Of a stretch of DNA of 64,000 nucleotides, positions 25,601 through 32,589 are shown in pieces. The DNA comes from Proteles cristata cristata (Eukaryota; Chordata; Mammalia; Carnivora; Hyaenidae), in contig JAESUZ010002606.1 in the NCBI GenBank assembly GCA_017311185.1, positions 186,001 to 250,000 on the forward strand, written 5' to 3'. A program made the translations under genes and the position numbers. The notes below the pieces were generated by a model. That model was not told where the DNA came from, made no database searches, and saw only the letters and a program-made list of their open reading frames with translations. Numbering within the stretch: position 1 is the first letter of the stretch; each line of letters starts with the position of its first letter.

Positions 25601-26603
25601 TTCCTAAATCTCACAAGGTCAATAGTGAATCTTTAAACTTTAGATATACAACATGTATTTTTGTATTAATGATGTGCTTACTTTGGTCCTTTGACTGAAA
25701 ACGTGGTTTTTTAAAAAATGTAACTGATCAAATACTTCACGGTAACATTAAAACAGAACTGCTTTTTGCAAGTGCTAGAATTATTCATGATGCTTCCCTC
25801 TTTTTTCCCCTAATGTTCTTTAACGTAGCTGCTTTCAATTTAAATGTTAAAAGAATTACGGACTAGACTATTACTTTTTATTTTATAACTGGCTAATGAA
25901 ATTTACCTCAAAATTAAGAACTTTGCACCTTAGATTTCTTTAGCAATTTAAAAACATAATGTATTTTTCAATTAATTCTAAATGACATATATAGTAACTT
26001 CATACTCTCTAAGGGTGGGTCAATTTGTTTTTGGGAAAAGAATTAAAACTAGAATCAGAAAAGAAACTTTAAAGACTTTCTGTTACTGAAATTACCAAAA
26101 CATTTTCTTTAAAAATGTTTCATATTAAACAATTATGTGGGTAGGCATACACAATCCTTTATAAAAGGAAAACTTAATTATATGTATAGATTACTAAATG
26201 AATCTTTATTGGCTCAATTAGTATACAATCATCCCACTATAGAAAACATCTTTAATATTCTTCACCTTATAGCACTCTGCTTTTTGCCCTCCCATTTTAT
26301 GCATCAAACACAAAATACCTTTAGGTTATTCTTAACTGCTCAAAGGCAAGCACACATTCCAGAGGATACTGCAGACATGCTTATACTGAGTCACAGGATT
26401 TGCTGCAGTGTTCTGAAGTAAACTAGCAAAACATTTTCAATAAGAACACTTTAAGTTTTGCATTTATAAGTTTAAGGAAAAATATCGAAATGAGTATTTT
26501 ATAACCTCTACCAAAAAACCCCACAAAAACACCAGAACCTCTTTATCTTGCCACAAGCACAAAGCGGCTTACCATTCATAGCTGTGGGAAACTGAGCCAT
26601 CAT
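4043..26603 (-). CDS. ITSN2: ITSN2 (intersectin-2), 5' part of the coding region, 12 coding exons
   Basis: Intersectin-2 is a cytoplasmic scaffold of clathrin-mediated endocytosis. Its EH domains bind NPF-motif partners such as epsins, the coiled coil mediates oligomerisation, and SH3 domains bind dynamin and WASP-family proteins; the long isoform adds a Cdc42 GEF module. The coding segments on the minus strand, in transcript order, are 26603-26573, 19679-19587, 16793-16730, 15924-15761, 13987-13781, 13627-13531, 12716-12577, 7986-7923, 7141-7004, 6540-6455, 5319-5057 and 4192-4043. I translated each across its splice sites, and they join in frame into 499 residues without a stop. EH1 lies at about residues 18-110 with EF loop D67-E78. 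A Pro/Ser-rich linker covers about 119-245. EH2 lies at about 245-335 with EF loop D291-E302. A Glu/Arg/Lys/Gln-rich coiled coil runs from about 363 onward. The residues match remembered ITSN2 ([10 protein letters not shown] start, [10 protein letters not shown]) better than ITSN1. The gene continues left of the window. Confidence 0.97.
4193..5056. other. Intron 12
   Basis: 864 bp between exons 13 and 12. 4560-4860 is pyrimidine-rich and may be an old L2 relic (CTGCCTGGACGGACTCCTTC), but the match is weak. Nothing else recognised. Confidence 0.4.
5057..5319 (-). CDS. ITSN2: ITSN2 exon 12: start of the coiled coil
   Basis: 263 nt encoding Val362 (split) to Glu449. It begins [20 protein letters not shown] and then becomes almost entirely Glu, Arg, Lys, Gln and Leu (for example [40 protein letters not shown]), the KLERQ-type coiled coil of intersectins. 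Acceptor GTTTAG, donor GAG|GTTATT, which departs from consensus at +3. Confidence 0.97.
5320..5935. other. Left part of intron 11
   Basis: AT-rich intron sequence next to the exon 12 acceptor. I see no repeat or gene in it. Confidence 0.5.
5936..6373 (+). mobile_element. Nested pair of CanSINEs
   Basis: The older SINE begins at 5936. Its A-rich tail was hit by a younger SINE at 6153-6359. The outer element is flanked by TAAAAATTCTA at 5925-5935 and 6374-6384, and the inner one by AGAGAGAAAGAG at 6141-6152 and 6360-6371, so the insertion order is readable. The inner copy has the CTTAGTCG and TTTCGCTTA diagnostic bases. Confidence 0.93.
6455..6540 (-). CDS. ITSN2: ITSN2 exon 11: EH2 to coiled-coil connector
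   Basis: 86 nt encoding Arg333 (split) to Pro361 plus one base, including [19 protein letters not shown] and EEEPQKKLP. Acceptor TTCTTAG, donor CAG|GTAACA. The length is not divisible by three. Confidence 0.95.
6541..7003. other. Intron 10
   Basis: 463 bp between exons 11 and 10. No repeat or other element recognised. Confidence 0.5.
7004..7141 (-). CDS. ITSN2: ITSN2 exon 10: EH2 calcium loop
   Basis: 138 nt encoding Trp287 (split) to Phe332 plus two bases. It contains the EF-hand loop [12 protein letters not shown] (residues 291-302) with all expected acidic positions, then [15 protein letters not shown] and the Pro-rich exit [14 protein letters not shown]. Acceptor CTTTAG, donor CAG|GTGGGC. 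Confidence 0.97.
7361..7584 (+). mobile_element. CanSINE (CTTAGTCGG subfamily) in intron 9
   Basis: Flanked by a perfect 14-bp duplication, AAAACAGAAAAGGA (7347-7360 and 7585-7598). The head reads GGGTGGCTTAGTCGGTTAAG, and the tail CTAGAAATAAATAAA is followed by A runs. Confidence 0.95.
7923..7986 (-). CDS. ITSN2: ITSN2 exon 9: EH2 central helices
   Basis: 64 nt encoding Gly266 (split), [20 protein letters not shown] and the split Trp287. This is the EH2 counterpart of exon 4, with the same length, the same phases and the same split Trp codon. Acceptor AATCAG, donor TG|GTGAGT. Confidence 0.95.
7987..8379. other. Right part of intron 8, flanking exon 9
   Basis: Contains the T-rich tract (about 11 T) of the exon 9 acceptor. 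No repeat recognised otherwise. Confidence 0.4.
8380..9085 (+). mobile_element. L2 LINE relic
   Basis: Shows the L2 3' pattern: AATGACCTGTAAATGCTGG, CCCCAAGGCTCTGTTCTGGG, GGGCTGATGATCTGCAAATG, then AATGTCACCTTTTCAGAAAG and a final CACTTAATATTTGCTAAAG. The coding frame is lost. Confidence 0.75.
9575..9792 (+). mobile_element. CanSINE (CTTAGTCGG subfamily) in intron 8
   Basis: Flanked by a perfect 13-bp duplication, AAAGAGCCAGCAT (9562-9574 and 9793-9805). The sequence is close to the subfamily consensus, so the insertion is young. Confidence 0.95.
9810..10375. other. Intron 8, unassigned
   Basis: AT-rich stretch between the SINE and the next L2-like relic. Nothing recognised. Confidence 0.4.
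10380..10705 (+). mobile_element. L2 LINE 3' relic
   Basis: CAGATGTCATCTCTTCTGTG, AAACTCTCCATCTTCAGCAT and later AAAGGTATGGACAGTGTCTT followed by CAGGGCATCACAGAGTGCC. This is the usual order near the L2 3' end. Confidence 0.6.
10706..11415. other. Intron 8, unassigned, with a possible L1 remnant
   Basis: 11220-11410 (CCTTTGGACCAGGCTTCTTT, TTTGGAGTGTTCTGTTACAG, CATTCTCCTGTTGATAGA) resembles an antisense L1 fragment split by the SINE that follows. The remainder is unassigned. Confidence 0.4.
11418..11608 (-). mobile_element. Diverged CanSINE in intron 8
   Basis: The reverse strand starts GGGGCCTGTGGGTGGCTCAG. It is more mutated than the CTTAGTCGG copies. Confidence 0.88.
11690..11990 (+). mobile_element. 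L2-like relic
   Basis: AATGCTCCCTTACTACAAGA, CATTCCCTAGCACTTTAAAG and GTTTTATTATTCCATC occur in the order expected near an L2 3' end. Divergence is high. Confidence 0.5.
12000..12576. other. Left end of intron 8
   Basis: Sequence between the L2-like relic and exon 8. Nothing recognised. Confidence 0.4.
12577..12716 (-). CDS. ITSN2: ITSN2 exon 8: linker end and start of EH2
   Basis: 140 nt encoding Ser219 (split) to Ser265 plus one base. The Ser/Thr-rich start ([16 protein letters not shown]) leads into [17 protein letters not shown], the first helix of EH2, and ends in MSGYLS, which matches SGGYIT of EH1. Acceptor TTCTAG, donor CAG|GTAGGT. Confidence 0.96.
12895..13115 (+). mobile_element. 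MIR element in intron 7
   Basis: CTATTACGTGCCAGGCCCTG, CCTCATGACAAACTCAGAAG, CTGTTCGATGGACAAACTAT and GAGTCTAAGCTAGG follow the MIR core order. Confidence 0.75.
13531..13627 (-). CDS. ITSN2: ITSN2 exon 7: linker, Gly/Ser-rich
   Basis: 97 nt encoding Thr187 (split) to Ser218 plus two bases, with [18 protein letters not shown] and LIDLGSS. Donor AG|GTATGA. The acceptor AG is directly preceded by an uninterrupted run of about 25 T on the transcribed strand. The length is not a multiple of three, so skipping would shift the frame. Confidence 0.95.
13630..13654 (-). promoter_or_regulatory. ITSN2: 25-T polypyrimidine tract of the exon 7 acceptor
   Basis: 25 consecutive A on the + strand read as T25 on the transcript, immediately before the AG of exon 7 and continuing upstream as TTCTTC and TTTCTTTC. 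It is both a splicing signal and a homopolymer. Confidence 0.85.
13781..13987 (-). CDS. ITSN2: ITSN2 exon 6: linker between EH1 and EH2
   Basis: 207 nt encoding Gly118 (split) to Ser186 plus one base. It is rich in Pro, Ser, Thr, Leu and Ala ([25 protein letters not shown]) and is predicted to be disordered. Acceptor TCTTTAG, donor CAA|GTAAGT, a perfect consensus. Confidence 0.95.
13988..14536. other. Left part of intron 5, unassigned
   Basis: No interspersed repeat recognised. Contains short ACAC/ATAC runs near 14360-14385. Confidence 0.4.
14537..14983 (-). mobile_element. Nested pair of CanSINEs
   Basis: Two reverse-strand SINEs, one ending near 14761 and one near 14982. The pair is flanked by a single duplication, AAGGACAATTCTTT (14523-14536 and 14984-14997). 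The left SINE therefore inserted in the A-rich tail of the right one. Confidence 0.93.
14998..15760. other. Right part of intron 5, unassigned
   Basis: AT-rich sequence next to the exon 5 donor. Nothing recognised. Confidence 0.4.
15761..15924 (-). CDS. ITSN2: ITSN2 exon 5: EH1 calcium loop and C-terminal tail
   Basis: 164 nt encoding Trp63 (split) to Phe117. It contains a canonical 12-residue EF-hand loop, [12 protein letters not shown] (residues 67-78), then the [14 protein letters not shown] helix and the Pro-rich exit [11 protein letters not shown]. Acceptor TTTTAG, donor G|GTATGC. Confidence 0.96.
15925..16729. other. Intron 4
   Basis: 805 bp, AT-rich. 16240-16340 (CAATGTGCTTGGTACTCCGC, CAGGCATGGGAATATTCC) may be an L2/MIR-type relic. 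Confidence 0.4.
16730..16793 (-). CDS. ITSN2: ITSN2 exon 4: EH1 central helices
   Basis: 64 nt encoding Gly42 (split) through [15 protein letters not shown] and VLAEI to the split Trp63 codon. [10 protein letters not shown] forms the hydrophobic NPF-binding pocket of an EH domain, with the conserved Trp at its end. Acceptor TTCAG, donor G|GTAAAG. Length and phases are identical to exon 9, the matching part of EH2. Confidence 0.95.
16979..17190 (-). mobile_element. CanSINE in intron 3
   Basis: The reverse strand reads GGCGCCTGGGTGGCTTAGTC. Flanked by imperfect duplicates TAAGGCTTAGGTGTTT and TAAGGCCTAGATGTTT, two mismatches. Confidence 0.93.
17238..17473 (+). mobile_element. Older CanSINE type with long CT stretch
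   Basis: GGGACACCTGGGTGGCTCAG head, CCGTCCGGCTCTTGGTTTTG, GTGTGGAGCCTGCTTGGGAT, then a long CT-rich repeat. It differs from the feliform-specific copies and lies 47 bp from an inverted SINE. Confidence 0.85.
17480..18180. other. Intron 3, unassigned
   Basis: 17630-18090 has mixed composition and a few short open frames without recognisable domains. No repeat family assigned. Confidence 0.4.
18185..18345 (+). mobile_element. MIR element
   Basis: CATCTGTAAATGTAGACAAT, TCTTACAAGGCTATTACAAG and ACTAAATGAGATAATGCACT match the MIR 3' half. Confidence 0.65.
18556..18773 (-). mobile_element. CanSINE (CTTAGTCGG subfamily) in intron 3
   Basis: Flanked by a perfect 14-bp duplication, AATTCTAGATTATT (18542-18555 and 18774-18787). 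Confidence 0.95.
19097..19455 (+). mobile_element. 5'-truncated L1 insertion, 3' UTR only
   Basis: Contains AACAATGAAATCTGGCCATG, GGAGGATTAGGAGGAACTTG and a GGGGGGGAGG tract, ending AATTTGACAATAAACTATTT plus an A tail. Flanked by a perfect 16-bp target duplication, AAAATTCATGAATTCT (19081-19096 and 19456-19471). Inserted in sense opposite to ITSN2, about 130 bp from exon 3. Confidence 0.95.
19587..19679 (-). CDS. ITSN2: ITSN2 exon 3: start of EH domain 1
   Basis: 93 nt, entering at phase 1 and leaving at phase 1, encoding Gly11 (split) to Thr41 plus one base. It contains [16 protein letters not shown] and SGGYIT, the first helix of EH1 and the turn before the second. Acceptor TTTTAG, donor G|GTTTGT, the latter a weak match to consensus. 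Confidence 0.95.
19680..20480. other. Intron 2, unassigned
   Basis: AT-rich sequence upstream (in transcript sense) of exon 3. 19855-19940 (CATTCATTCAAATAACATCT, CCACTCACTGGCAAAGGGC) looks like a weak L2-type relic. Confidence 0.4.
20485..20725 (+). mobile_element. MIR element
   Basis: TTTTACTGAGCCTTGACTCT, GGTACTATTATTATCCCTAT, GGTGAGGAAAGCAAAACCCC and AAGTGGCAGAGCTGAGATTA: near-complete MIR order. Confidence 0.85.
20890..21120 (+). mobile_element. MIR element
   Basis: TAACATTTAATAAAACCTGT, AAGAGCTTTATGTGTATTG, TCAGAGGAGGAAACAGCAGC and GTTGGTAAGTGTTAAAAGAC. Confidence 0.8.
21125..22375 (+). mobile_element. Old L1 ORF2 3' part and 3' UTR (L1M-like)
   Basis: Diverged ORF2 landmarks: AATAGACCCACAAATATGTT, TTAAGTCTAAATGGATCATA, CAGAGAAGTGCATATTAAAA, TACTGCTGATGGGGAAAG, GGAATTCTACTCAGCAATGA. 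Many stops. A CanSINE tail fragment (about 21735-21795) interrupts it. Confidence 0.85.
22380..24450. other. Intron 2, mostly unassigned
   Basis: 22840-22935 (AAAAAACACTTACGGGGCAC, GGGGGTACAAGGATGAATAA, CTTAAAGGAGCTCAGAGAC) is an ancient interspersed repeat by its wording, family unsure. A (CA)11 microsatellite is at 23623-23644. No gene recognised. Confidence 0.45.
24460..24690. mobile_element. hAT-Charlie-type DNA transposon relic (MER-like)
   Basis: GAATGGCCACTGGCCACATG, TGGCTATGTGACTGAGGGAC, ACATGTAGCTAATGGCTACT and CAGGCAGCACAGCTCTGTG, with an AT-rich centre. This is the pattern of small non-autonomous hAT elements; the family is not fixed. Confidence 0.6.
24700..26572. other. Right end of intron 2, no recognisable element
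   Basis: About 1.9 kb of AT-rich sequence without SINEs or L1, unusual in this window. No gene or RNA seen. Its freedom from repeats next to the first coding exon could reflect constraint, but that is not shown. Confidence 0.4.
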
Positions 26604-26636
26604 GGTCCTGAATTTTCCTTGCTAGCTCTCAGCCAT
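26573..26636 (-). CDS. ITSN2: ITSN2 exon 2: 5' UTR end and start codon
   Basis: The acceptor TTGCAG precedes base 26636 and the donor G|GTAAGC follows 26573. The exon has 33 nt of 5' UTR, then tandem ATG ATG. I chose the first ATG (26603-26601), giving [10 protein letters not shown] plus the first base of Gly11. The exon opens with ATGGCTGAGAGCTAG, a 4-codon upstream ORF that stops 18 nt before the main start. The second ATG is equally placed and could also be used. Confidence 0.95.
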
Positions 26637-27199
26637 CTGCAACATAAAAACAGTGTGCCATTAATAATACAACAAGGGCAGATCGGAGCTGTAGTGCACC
26701 AGCTTAGCAGTGGGAATGTCTGTCCCTTCCAGCTCACACTTCCAGCGGAAAACAATGCAGAGAGCGCCTGCCGCTGCTGAAGGGCAGGATTTACATTTGG
26801 GGAAGGATAGGGAGACTTTGTTGGGAAATGGTGCTACCTTTTAAAATAGAAACATTTGTAAGAAAAACAGTCACATATGTCATAGAAAATACTGAATAAA
26901 GAAACTGTTGGCATGAACCAAGCTTGCAGAAATTAGCTTGGGAGAAAGAAAGGTTGTTTTAACGAGGCAAGATGTTATTTCAGAGAAATCAATTGTATAA
27001 ATTAAGTGCTTATAATTACATGGAAACCAAAATATTTTCTTTAAAAAAATCCCAAATATATTTGAAAAATATCCAAAATAAATGTAGCACAGAGTTCTAT
27101 AGGTTTATAAAAATTATCTAGAATTACTAAAACATGTATGTTTATCTAAACATAACTAAATGTTCTAGGGAGAGAAGTAACTTTGGAAATTAACAGCTG

Positions 27200-27395
27200 T
27201 GATTTAAATCTCAACTCTGCTGTTTTCCTAGCTGTGACTATGGGAGAATTATCAATCTTTCTGAGTCTCAGATTCCTCATCTCTAAAAAGTGCTTTGCAG
27301 GAGAGGTTTTTTTTTTTTTTTTTAAGTATTAAACATAATTCAATACACTGCTGGATACACAGTGAGTGTCTGATAAATGCCTGCTACTTTGCAAA
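27200..27395 (+). mobile_element. MIR element
   Basis: AAATCTCAACTCTGCTGTTT, CTTTCTGAGTCTCAGATTCC, TCATCTCTAAAAAGTGC and GTGAGTGTCTGATAAATGCC. Confidence 0.75.
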
Positions 27396-28269
27396 CATCC
27401 AGGAAGGGAGAGTACAGTATAATTTTGAGCCCTGAATTCACTGTTTTACTATGAATAAATTCAAAATTCAAAATTTATTATACAAATCTTGAGGGTAGGA
27501 CTGGTTAGGGAGAGTAAAGACCTAGCAAATTTATAATAATGTACTTAGTAATTAAAACCATGGATTGGAACATTGTAGGGAAACATCACTATATTAAAAG
27601 ACCATTCAATAGCTCTTCGATTTACCCAAATCATTTAAATATTAACATTTTTAGAAACCCATAGAAAAATGTTTGCACAGGCCATTGGAACAAAGAAATC
27701 ATAAAGAGTTACATATCATGGTGGAAGGTGTCACTGGAGAAGCTGGCTAACCAGCTGGCAAGAAGTGCTACTAGGTACTATGTCTTAGTGACTGCAGTGT
27801 GTTGAAGAGATGTTAACTGGATCAGTATAACCACCAAGTTAGTGACACTACAAAAGATTGGTATATAAATCCAATGTACTGATTTACAGAGAGAAATTTA
27901 ATAGCCAAGAAAACTAACAGTAGTCTTTCTTCCTATAAAGCAAACCATAATGTCTCCTAAATGTCAACCAGATCATTGCGTGGTGAGCAAAGGGAGCTGA
28001 CTGTGATTAGAATGCTGAATGCTATCAGGCACTGACAGGCCGATACATTTTATCTACACAACAAGAACATGCCAGGACTGATACAAGAACATGCCAGGAC
28101 TGCCCAATAGGGATGGTTAAATCTCCAATAATGTTTTGAATGGCACTGCCAACTTTTCTCTTCTGACACCCAGCTTTTCTGTATGCTACCATCCTCCCTC
28201 TTAAAGTGTACAATCTTTCTTTAGAATGTTCTTCCCTTCCCTTCCCTTCTTTCTTTCTTTCTTTCGTGC

Positions 28270-29528
28270 GCCTTCTACATACCAAAGGAAACTGTCAACA
28301 AAACTACAAGACAATCTACTGAATGGGAGAAGGTATTTGTTTTAAAAAAATTTTTTTTTAATAAATAAAAAATTTTTTATTTATTTGAGAGAGAGAGAGA
28401 GACAGCATGAGCAGGGGAGGGTCAGAGAGAGAGGGAGACACAGAATCTGAAGCAGGCTCCAGGCTCTGAGCTGCCAGCACACAGCCCGATGCAGGGCTCA
28501 AACCTATGAACCATGAGATCATGACCAGAGCTGAAGTCCGACGCTTAACCGACTGAGCCACCCAGGCGCCCCAGGAGAAGGTATTTGTGAATGACATATC
28601 TGATAAAGGGTTAGTATCCAAAATATATAAAGTACATATAAAACCCAACACCCCAAAAACAAATAACCTAATTAAAAATGGGCAGATGAACAGGCAATAA
28701 AAAAAAGATATATAGATGGTCAATGGACACATGAAAAAATGTTCATCATCACTCATCATCAGGGAAATGCAAATCAAAACCACAATGAGGTATCACCTCA
28801 CACTGTCAGAATAGCTAAAATAAAAAACACAAGAAACAACAAGTGTTGTTGAGGATGTGGAGAAAAAGGAACACTCTTGCACTACTGGTAGGAATGTGAT
28901 CTGGTTCAACCACTATGGAAGCCAGTATGGAGGTTCCTCAAAAATTAAAAAGAGAATTACCATATGATCAAGTAATTCCATTAATGGATATTTACCTAAA
29001 GAACATGAAAACACTTTGAAAAGATATATGCACCCCTATGTTTACAGCAGCATTATTTACAATAGCCAAATTATGGAAGTAGCCCAATTGTCCATTAATA
29101 GATAATAAAGAAAATGTGGTATACAAATAAAATGGAATACTACTTAGCCATAAAAAAGAATAAAACCTTGCCATTTGCAACAACACTGATGGATCTACAG
29201 GGTATAATGCTAAGTGAAATAAATCAGATAAACACAAATAACATGATTTTGCTCATATGTAGAATTTAAGAAACTAAACAAAGAAAAAAAGAGACAAATC
29301 AAAAGACAGACTCTTAATTACAGAGAAGAGATGGTTACCAGAGTGGATATGGGGGGTGTGTGTGGGGGGTCGGGAATGTATGCAGTAGGTGAAGGGGATT
29401 AAGAGTACACTTAACATGATGAGCACTAAGTAATGTAGAGAATTGCTGAATCACTATATTGCACACTGGAAACTAATATAACACTGTACGTTAACTTTAT
29501 TGGAACCAAAAAAAAAAAAAAAAAAAAA
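28270..29528 (+). mobile_element. L1 3' part, split by a SINE
   Basis: ORF2-derived sequence (AAGGAAACTGTCAACAAAAC at the 5' end, CTACTTAGCCATAAAAAAG later) and a 3' UTR ending ACACTGTACGTTAACTTTAT and an A tail. Interrupted at 28341-28573 by a reverse SINE. Frames are broken. Confidence 0.93.
28341..28573 (-). mobile_element. CanSINE inserted in L1
   Basis: Flanked by a perfect 15-bp duplication, GGAGAAGGTATTTGT (28326-28340 and 28574-28588), that is itself L1 sequence, so the SINE came second. Confidence 0.95.
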
Positions 29529-29529
29529 G

Positions 29530-29949
29530 CTTTATTGCAATGGAGCTTTAAACCTGTTACCACATTTAGACTTCACCTGTCACTATACTCTTCTTAGGTA
29601 GGAGGAAATTCTACCTACGTACAAGTTATTTTTTTTCTTCACTCCTTTCTCAAAGGTAATAAAAAGTTCAGATATTGGAGTTGTCTACTACACAGAAAAG
29701 TAGTATCTAATCCATGGTGGAGTAGTCAAGAACTCATTTAAAGGGTAAGAATTAGTTATAATTGTAACATTAAGAACACTTAATTTGAACCCCTAGTTCA
29801 CAAGGAGTTTTAAAAGGTTTTAAGGAGAGGGACACAGATTTCATTTAAGACAATCAATGGTGAAAAAAAATACCAACCCTACATCATGAAAATCAGGTAA
29901 GAGATGAAAACACCAACTGGCACCTGATCTAAAATAGTGACAGACAGAT
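29530..29949. other. Intron 1, unassigned
   Basis: Between an L1 tail and a SINE. Nothing recognised. Confidence 0.4.
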
Positions 29950-30175
29950 GGGGTGCCTGGGTGGCTCAGTCAGTTAAACATCTGACTTTGGCTCAGGTCA
30001 TGATCTTACTGTTCATGACTTCAAGCCCAGCATCAGACTCTGTACTGACAGTTCAGAGCCTGGAGCCTGCTTTGGATTCTGGGTCTTCCTCTCTCTCTCT
30101 GCCCCTCCCCCACTCATGTACTGTCTGTCTGTCTCTCTCTCTCTCTCTCAAAAATAAATAAATGTTAAAAAAAAT
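29950..30175 (+). mobile_element. CanSINE
   Basis: Flanked by a perfect 16-bp duplication, AATAGTGACAGACAGA (29934-29949 and 30176-30191). Confidence 0.95.
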
Positions 30176-30312
30176 AATAGTGACAGACAGAACAGAACAG
30201 ATAAGATGAACTGGAAAAACAATGAAGGCTTTAAGCCCGATAGATCTCAGCAACTCTTTATATATGAAGGACTGTGAAGTAAAAGCAATCAACGAGATGA
30301 CTCTTAGAAACT

Positions 30313-31160
30313 GTCTGTGAGACACTTCTCCAAAGAGGACATCCAGATGGCCAACAGACACATGAAACGATGCTCAGCATCGCTCCTCATCAGGGAAATA
30401 CAAATCAAAACCACACTGAGATACCACCTCACGCCAGTCAGAGTGGCTAAAATGAGCCAATCAGAGAACTCTAGATGCTGGCGAAGGATGTGGAGAAACG
30501 GGCATCCTCCTACACTGTTGGTGGGAATGTAAACTGGTACAGCCCCTCTGGAAAACAGTGTGGAGGTTCCTCAGGAAACTAACAATAGAACTCCCCTAGG
30601 ATCCAGCAATAGCACTGCTAGGAATTTACCCAAGGGATACAGAAATGCTGAGGCATAGGAGCACATGTACCCCAATGTTCATAGCAGCACTCTCCACAAT
30701 AGCTAAAACATGGAAAGAGCCTAAGTGTCCATCAACAGATGAATGGATCAAGAAGATGTGGTTTATCTATACCATGGAATACTACATGGCAATGAGAAAC
30801 AATGAAATCTGGCCATGTGTAGCCACATGGATGGACCTTGAGGGTGTTATGCTGAGCGAGATAAGTCAGGCAGAGAAGGACAAATATCATATGTTTGCAT
30901 GTATAGGAGGATTAGGAGGAACTTAACTGAGGACCATGGGGGAGAAGAAGGTGGGAAATGGTGGGGGAGAGGGAGAGAGGCAAACCATGAGAGACTCTTG
31001 AATACTGAGAAACAAACTGAGGACTGATGGATGTGGGGGGGAGAAGGGATGGGCATGGAGGAGGGCACTCGTGGGGATGAGCACTGAGTGTTATGTGGAA
31101 ACTAATTTGACAATAAACTATTTGTAATAAATAAATAAATAAATAAAATAACCAAAAAAA
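30313..31160 (+). mobile_element. 5'-truncated L1, young subfamily
   Basis: ORF2 C-terminal part in long open stretches (30645-30926 reads RSTCTPMFIAALSTIAKTWK) followed by a 3' UTR like that of 19097-19455: AGGATTAGGAGGAACTTAAC, GTTATGTGGAAACTAATTTG, AATAAACTATTTGTAATAAA. Coding remains are partial. Confidence 0.93.
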
Positions 31161-31164
31161 GGAT

Positions 31165-31950
31165 AAAACTAAAAAAAAAAAGAATTTGTGAGACTGGGTG
31201 AACTATGGTCTCACTAGTTTAAAAAAAATGTGAACACAGAGGTCTCATATATCAACTTATGATGAAGACGTCCGCAATATAGAAATTCTACAAAAAGTAT
31301 AATACTTTTACTTCCCCAATTTTAAATTATCATCAGTAATGGTAAACCAAAATAAGTTATATGCCTGCAAAGAATCTATTTATTTACAAATACGCAGTCG
31401 CAAGGGCCCCTATTTTATTGGGTCTCTGAGAGAGACAGTTTTAAAATGTTTGAGAAAAATCCTCCAAAAGCATTGCATGCAATAAACACAGTGTATAACT
31501 GTATAAAAGTATGTGAATTATTACCAAAAGCAGTTTGAAGTGAGAGCACGCACTTACAAAAGATAAAGATTGGATCCCAGGATCACAAAACCTTCATCAG
31601 TTAGATCTAGGACTAAAACCTAAAGATTATCTGTCTAGGACTTCTGGCTAGTCATTACATACTAAATGAATACACCAGAATGCCACATTAACAGATGCTC
31701 AATAATCACAGGTATAATTCTAAAATAAGACCCAAGAATGAATCAAATAATATAAAGGGCAGGGAGGGCAAATCCCTTCAAAGAAGCTGAAGGTACTGGT
31801 ATTACAGAATCTTCTTTACCTGGTACACAGGATCCAGCCAGCCATGACTACAGGTATCATATTCTTATTTGTATGTATGCATGTGACATTTGATTGACTG
31901 TGGTAACATCTGACTATGGTAGCACAATTTGTTGGAACCAATAAGCTTTT
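31165..31950. other. Intron 1, unassigned
   Basis: AT-rich sequence between an L1 tail and a SINE pair. Nothing recognised. Confidence 0.4.
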
Positions 31951-32153
31951 TTTAAAAAATATTTTATTTATTTCTGAGAGAGAGAGAGAGAGAGAGAGAG
32001 GAGTGCAGGGAAGGGTCAGAGAGAGAGGGAGACACAGAATCTGAATCAGGCTCCAGGCTCTGAACTGTCAGCACAGAGCCCAAACCCACGAACCGTGAGA
32101 TCATGACCTAAACCGAAGTTGGACGCCTAACCGACTGAGCCACCCAGGTGCCC
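31951..32153 (-). mobile_element. CanSINE
   Basis: The reverse strand reads GGGCACCTGGGTGGCTCAGT. Approximate duplication around AAGCTTTT on both sides. Inverted neighbour 35 bp to the right. Confidence 0.92.
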
Positions 32154-32187
32154 TACAACCAAAAAGCTTTTAAAGCATACTATTTCA

Positions 32188-32401
32188 TGGGGTGCCTGAG
32201 TAGCTCAGTCGGTTAAGCGTCCGACTTTGGCTCAGGTCATGATCTCACAGTTCATGGGTTCAAGCCCTGCACCAGGCTCTGTGCTGACAGGTAGTTCAGA
32301 GCCTGGAGCCTGTTTTAGATTCTGTGTCTCCCTCTCTCTCTGACCCTCCCCTGTTCGTGCTGTCTCTCTCTCTCAGAAATAAATAAAAAACATTAAAAAA
32401 A
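32188..32401 (+). mobile_element. CanSINE, inverted relative to its neighbour
   Basis: Flanked by 20-bp duplicates with one mismatch (32168-32187 and 32402-32421). Confidence 0.94.
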
Positions 32402-32589
32402 TTTTAAAGCACACTATTTCAGATGTTGTCTTTGTAGCAATTCTCTCTGCCCTGCCGTTGAATTGTTTAACAATTCTACTTATCTACCTGCAGAATAGTA
32501 TCTGTGCAAAAAAATAACAATTGGAATTTTGAAAAATTCAACATGTACATTTTACATTTAAAAAATCTATTGTTTAACTTTATGTAATC

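Noticed and set aside
30645..30926. 93-codon open frame
   Set aside because: Fragment of L1 ORF2 without its catalytic part; listed as a mobile element.
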